Below, one piece after another: positions 60,418 to 64,000 of a DNA stretch of 64,000 nucleotides (the stretch's first letter is position 1; every line of letters begins with the position of its first letter). A program made the translations under genes and the position numbers. The notes below the pieces were generated by a model. It was not told where the DNA came from and did not search any database. It was given only the letters and a program-made list of their open reading frames with translations. The DNA is from Callipepla californica brunnescens. Taxonomy: Eukaryota; Chordata; Aves; Galliformes; Odontophoridae. Location of the stretch: positions 2,063,501 to 2,127,500 of the forward strand of contig JALIRH010000063.1 of assembly GCA_023055505.1 (NCBI GenBank), in the 5' to 3' direction.

Positions 60418-62044
60418 TTTGCCATTAACTAGGTCCCTGTGATCCCTATCAGTCTTCTGCTGGGCCAGTCTCTTCTTCCGCAGCTCAGTTCAGTCTGGCA
60501 GCGTCAGCCGAGGTTCTTCTCTTCCACACAGTTCTTCCTTGTTGGTCTTTTTGGCGCAGGCGGGCGTCATCGACGGTGAGGTGAGATGGAAGAAGAGGAA
60601 CTAAAACAAATACAAAGGAGAAGAGTTAGTTGCTGCCACGCAAGTCAAGAAGGAAAAGGACAGCAACGAGAGAAATGAGATATGGAATTTTGAACCGTGA
60701 CATTGAAAAGTGCCCATGAAAAGTCCATGGTTCTGTTTCAGCCTCCAAGTGAGGCTGAAGTACTTTGAAAAAATAAAAACCCTGGCTTGTGTTTTCCCCC
60801 AAGGAGTGCCCTTAGAAATAAAAGAAGCTGCAGAGCACTTCTGGCCATCCCCCCCTCCTCCACTGCCCCAGGCTTATTGCACAGGAACACCCCTTGCACA
60901 CCTCACTCTGCGATGAAGGCGCATCCTCTTCTCCCCGGCGATCTTCCAGCCACTCCTGCCTTCTGCAGGTGCTGGGCAGCATCAGGTCTTGTTCCTGCCT
61001 CGAACTCCGGAGGAGGCAAAGCGACGTCCAAGGACTCAAGCAGCGCATCTGCAGCACAGACAAAGGAAGTTTATCACTAGCCACTGCCTGTCTCATTATC
61101 AACTTTCTCACTCTCAAGAAGGTTTCTCTCCACCAACTGTCTTCCTATTACATATCTAGCTATGCTCTAACTCTTCTGCTTTCCACTAAGCCATCCATCC
61201 ACCATCTCTCTACCAACTACCTGTCTTTCAATGCACTAGCTATGCACTAAATATCTCCCTACCAATTATCTACCTTGCTATCACCTCTGTCTCTATCAAC
61301 TCTCTTGCTACCCACTAGGTTTCTTACTATCCGCCAGCTCCCTATCAATCACTTGCAGTTCACTAACCATCAAGAGAAGAACTACCTTGCTATCCACTGT
61401 TTCACTATCCACTACTCTCAGTCCCTAACCACCAACCCAGGGCCCTCCCCCTGCACAGCCCGCACGGGGCTGCCAGCCCATCAGCTGCAGGTGCCCTGTT
61501 GGGGCCACAGCTGTAAGCAGGGCACTGCAGAGCTGCTGGGGGCTGCCAGGGAGGCAGCTGCAGCATGCGTACCTTCCTCTGAGCAGAAAGTGCTTCCTCT
61601 CCTCTCTGTCACTCTTCTGGACGCTGTTCTTCCACCGGCGATGGAGCCAGATCAGGTGTTGTTCTTCTTCTGGGAGGGAGAGTGGTGACTGTGGACTCCA
61701 GCAGCTCATCTGCGGCAGAGACAAAAGATGTTAATCACTATTAACATTCTACGTTGTTATCTACTCTCTATCCACTGACTACCTCACTAGTGACTCTGCT
61801 TTTATCCCATATCTCCCCAGATCTGGCTATGATCTACTTACCTGTATCACTAGCAACTATTTTGCTGTCTACAAAGTATCTTGCTACCTACAAACCAACT
61901 CTCTATTAATGTCCTACCTTGCTATTTTCTCTCCCCACTATCAGTATCACCAACACCTACCTCTTTTGCTAACAACTCTCTATCAGCTATCATGCTATCA
62001 ACCATTGACCTCAATACGAACCATCTTACTTCTGTCTGTCTCGC

Positions 62045-62132
62045 CTATCCTACACCTATCCTATACCTATCCTATGCCTATCCCATGCCTATCCCATGCC
62101 TATCCCATGCCTATCCCATGACTATCCTATGC
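62045..62132 (+). repeat. 11-bp minisatellite, 8 copies (unit 12)
   Basis: Same variant order as unit 9. Confidence 0.95.
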
Positions 62133-62139
62133 TACATGA

Positions 62140-62978
62140 TCACTGGGACTCCTGTCCCGACCGGTCGCTGCTTTCCCTCAATGCCCCACACAGCCTGCAC
62201 CGGCAACCAGGGCTGTGTAGGACTACCAGGGGCTGCCTAGGAAAGCAGCGGGAGCACAGCCGCAGCACGAACGGCAGCCTCAACGGGCACCACCAGACAG
62301 GGCCGGGAAGAGCGACCCTGGGAGCCTGCACAGATGGCAGCGGCAGGCACCCCGGTGGAATAATAAGTACTGGTGGTGGGCACGGATTTAAATTAGGTGC
62401 CATAATGGGCCGCCGGTGGCAGGGCGAGAAGACGACCCTGACTGGGGCGATGCGGGCGGTGGGTGGCGGCAGCGGGCAGGGCGCAGCAGGGACCGGCAGG
62501 GCGGTGGTGGCCGGGGTTGTCGTCTCCGGCTCAGCTCGGTCGTCGGCGTTACGGGTGAAGAGGACCTGCGAGAAAAGCACGGAGAAGAGGCGGTCGCCGC
62601 CGGGTCGAGAGGGAGAACGAGACGGAGGAGCGCGACCCCGACTGCGACAGAGAGCGCGCCCTCGGCTCCTCTCCGCCGTACCTCTCCGCTCGCGGAAGGC
62701 CCGTCTCCTCCGCCCTGGTCCCCCGCGGTCCGGCGGCGTTTCTCGGGCACGCCGAAGTCTGCTTCGTCGGCAGCTCCGCGCCGCCGACGAGCGCCCGTCC
62801 CCGCGCCGCGGCCCTCGGCGCCGCCCTGTTGGTGCCGCGGGTGCCGTGCGGGCTCCGGAGCGGCGTCGGGCGCCGTTCCCGTCTCGCAGGCGGGAGCGGA
62901 TGGTGAAGATGTTAACGAGGCCCCGGACGGCTCTCGCTCGGCTCCCGCTGCGCTCGGAGAACCGCGGCCGCGTCGCAT
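62140..62978 (-). CDS. Candidate spliced ORF, gene copy 12
   Basis: Exon 1 is 62682-62978 and exon 2 is 62140-62565, the same as copy 9. Modules: B 61573-61709, A 60907-61048, C 60485-60600. Confidence 0.4.
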
Positions 62979-63594
62979 CGCTCCGGCTGCCTGCGGCTTG
63001 TGATCGGCCCCGGGTTGCAACTGCCTCCGGCGCGAGGGAACCAACGGCGTCGAGGCACACGCGCCGCGGCCCCGCGCCGTCGGAGCGCGGAACGCCGCTC
63101 ACCGCCGCCGGGTTGGGGTTGGCGGTGGTCCCGTCGGAGCCGGGGGTTCAGCTCGAGCACCCGAGGGCCCCGAGGGCCGAGGTCGGCACGAGGTTCTCGG
63201 CCACGGGGCTCGGCTGCACCCCCGCAGTGCTTGGCCGTGCCGGTCTGCTCCTTGGTTCTGGACCTAACTGCGGTTCAGCAGTGCTTTTCAGCTCCGAGCA
63301 GTCTGCTCTTCGTTTGCTGGAATTATTAAAAAAATAAAAAATAAATGAAATAGCCTTGTTTTTCTTCAAGACCCTGCTCTGAGCTGTACAGTACGTGCAG
63401 TGCTGGTTATGCGCCGGTGTGCTGTGCAGAACTCTGCTGTCAATTTCACACAGAAGTGTTCCATTCCGGTTACTTCTATGAGACTGGAGACACAGTGCAA
63501 GAAATAGCTGTGTAGAAATTGGTCATGGAATGGCAGTATGTGAGCAAGCTTGATGCTGGTCTGCTGGAAGTGGCGTGCAATTAGTCCGGGTGCT

Positions 63595-64000
63595 GATGCT
63601 ATCTTGATGAGTGCTGTCCTTCTCTTCTACTGTTTCTCTTTCATATAGAATATAGAAAAACAGCAGACACGTTAATGAAAATGTTTGTTGTTTTTTTTTC
63701 CTTGAAGAAGGCTTGCATGTCATTGCAGGGATATAAAACATCTGTGAAATGTACATTGCATATCTGTATGTGTCGTTAATCGTTGCATTTTTTCCCTTTG
63801 GATTCTGGAACTGCAGACTGTGGAGGGTTATTGAATCTTTATTGCTTCTGAGTTCCAGGATTGATATTCAGAAATTGAGGCTGTGTAACATCAGCAGTCT
63901 GACTTTGCTTCCTGTGCACTGCAGCTTTAAATTTCTAAAGAGTTCCAGCGGCGTGTTAAAATAAGAAGCGGGTGCAGGCTCCACTTCCTGGACACTTTGC
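63595..64000. other. Long-unit tail segment, truncated by window end (unit 12)
   Basis: The first 406 bases of the segment; these match the unit 9 copy wherever I compared them. Confidence 0.85.

Larger units (their letters stand above)
54401..60696 (+). repeat. Macrosatellite unit 11 (6296 bp, long type; mosaic)
   Basis: It carries the long tail segment (57310-58298). Its GC core has the catcggcacgggtgaagggg and aataataagtatt variants of units 2 and 5 rather than those of long units 9 and 12. The 26-bp array is shortened to about 14 copies, and the poly-T tract is 20 T. Confidence 0.97.
60697..64000 (+). repeat. Macrosatellite unit 12 (right-truncated, long type)
   Basis: The window ends 406 bases into the long tail segment (from 63595). 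From the 11-bp array onward, 62045-64000 reads the same as 44069 onward in unit 9 wherever I compared them. Module A has the cactcctgcc variant shared with units 7 and 11. Confidence 0.96.

Noticed and set aside
1..64000. Known bird W or Z amplified genes (HINTW, the Z testis amplicon, the MHM repeat)
   Set aside because: I see no histidine-triad protein, no genes known from the Z amplicon, and a unit length different from the 2.2-kb MHM repeat. Recall-based, so a search would be decisive.

Overview
The whole window is the inside of one tandem array. A module of about 5.36-5.41 kb (6.3 kb in a longer version) follows itself head to tail about 11.8 times, with no array edge and no unrelated flanking DNA at either end. 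Using one landmark (the GTGACATTG near 5234), ten complete units and two partial ones are visible. They start at 1 (truncated), 5234, 10595, 16009, 21398, 26760, 32117, 37505, 42724, 49053, 54401 and 60697. The sequence is eukaryotic and most likely avian: two separate degraded stretches resemble CR1 LINE sequence, splice signals and AATAAA signals are present, and a CpG-rich island alternates with AT-rich minisatellites. I do not recognise the array as a named satellite and cannot place it on a chromosome.

Layout of one unit on the plus strand: (1) a roughly 140-bp exon-like module 'A'; (2) a CTATC/TATC-rich (GATA on the other strand) low-complexity stretch; (3) a second exon-like module 'B'; (4) more TATC-rich sequence ending in an 11-bp minisatellite (8-13 copies); (5) a 1.1-kb CpG-island core; (6) a 1.2-kb tail with no recognised content; (7) a poly-T tract next to a retroposed-looking 3' end; (8) a CR1 fragment; (9) an AT-rich 26-bp minisatellite (9-16 copies); (10) a third exon-like module 'C'. 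Units starting at 42724, 54401 and 60697 carry 989 bp more in the tail, ending in an antisense CR1 3' end. All other units lack it through one deletion.

The most gene-like reading lies on the minus strand. From the CpG island, an ATG opens a 99-codon exon ending in a clear donor (GAGAG|gtacgg). A 116-bp intron ends in cttttctcgcag. Exon 2 continues the frame to a stop, giving 240 residues: basic N-terminal half, nuclear-localisation-like PEKRRR, Pro/Ala-rich middle, and a C-x2-C-x15-C-x2-C tail. Further along the same strand come modules B, A and C, each behind a convincing acceptor, then AATAAA signals. B and A (and less clearly C and exon 1) look like copies of one ancestral exon. How exon 2, B, A and C are joined cannot be settled from sequence alone.

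The units are mosaics. The GC core is almost invariant, while flanks differ by a few percent between unit types, and diagnostic variants are shared between non-adjacent units. This points to continuing unequal exchange and gene conversion. The array is comparable in architecture to gene-bearing macrosatellites such as human D4Z4, but the candidate protein is not one I know. All comparisons were made by eye.
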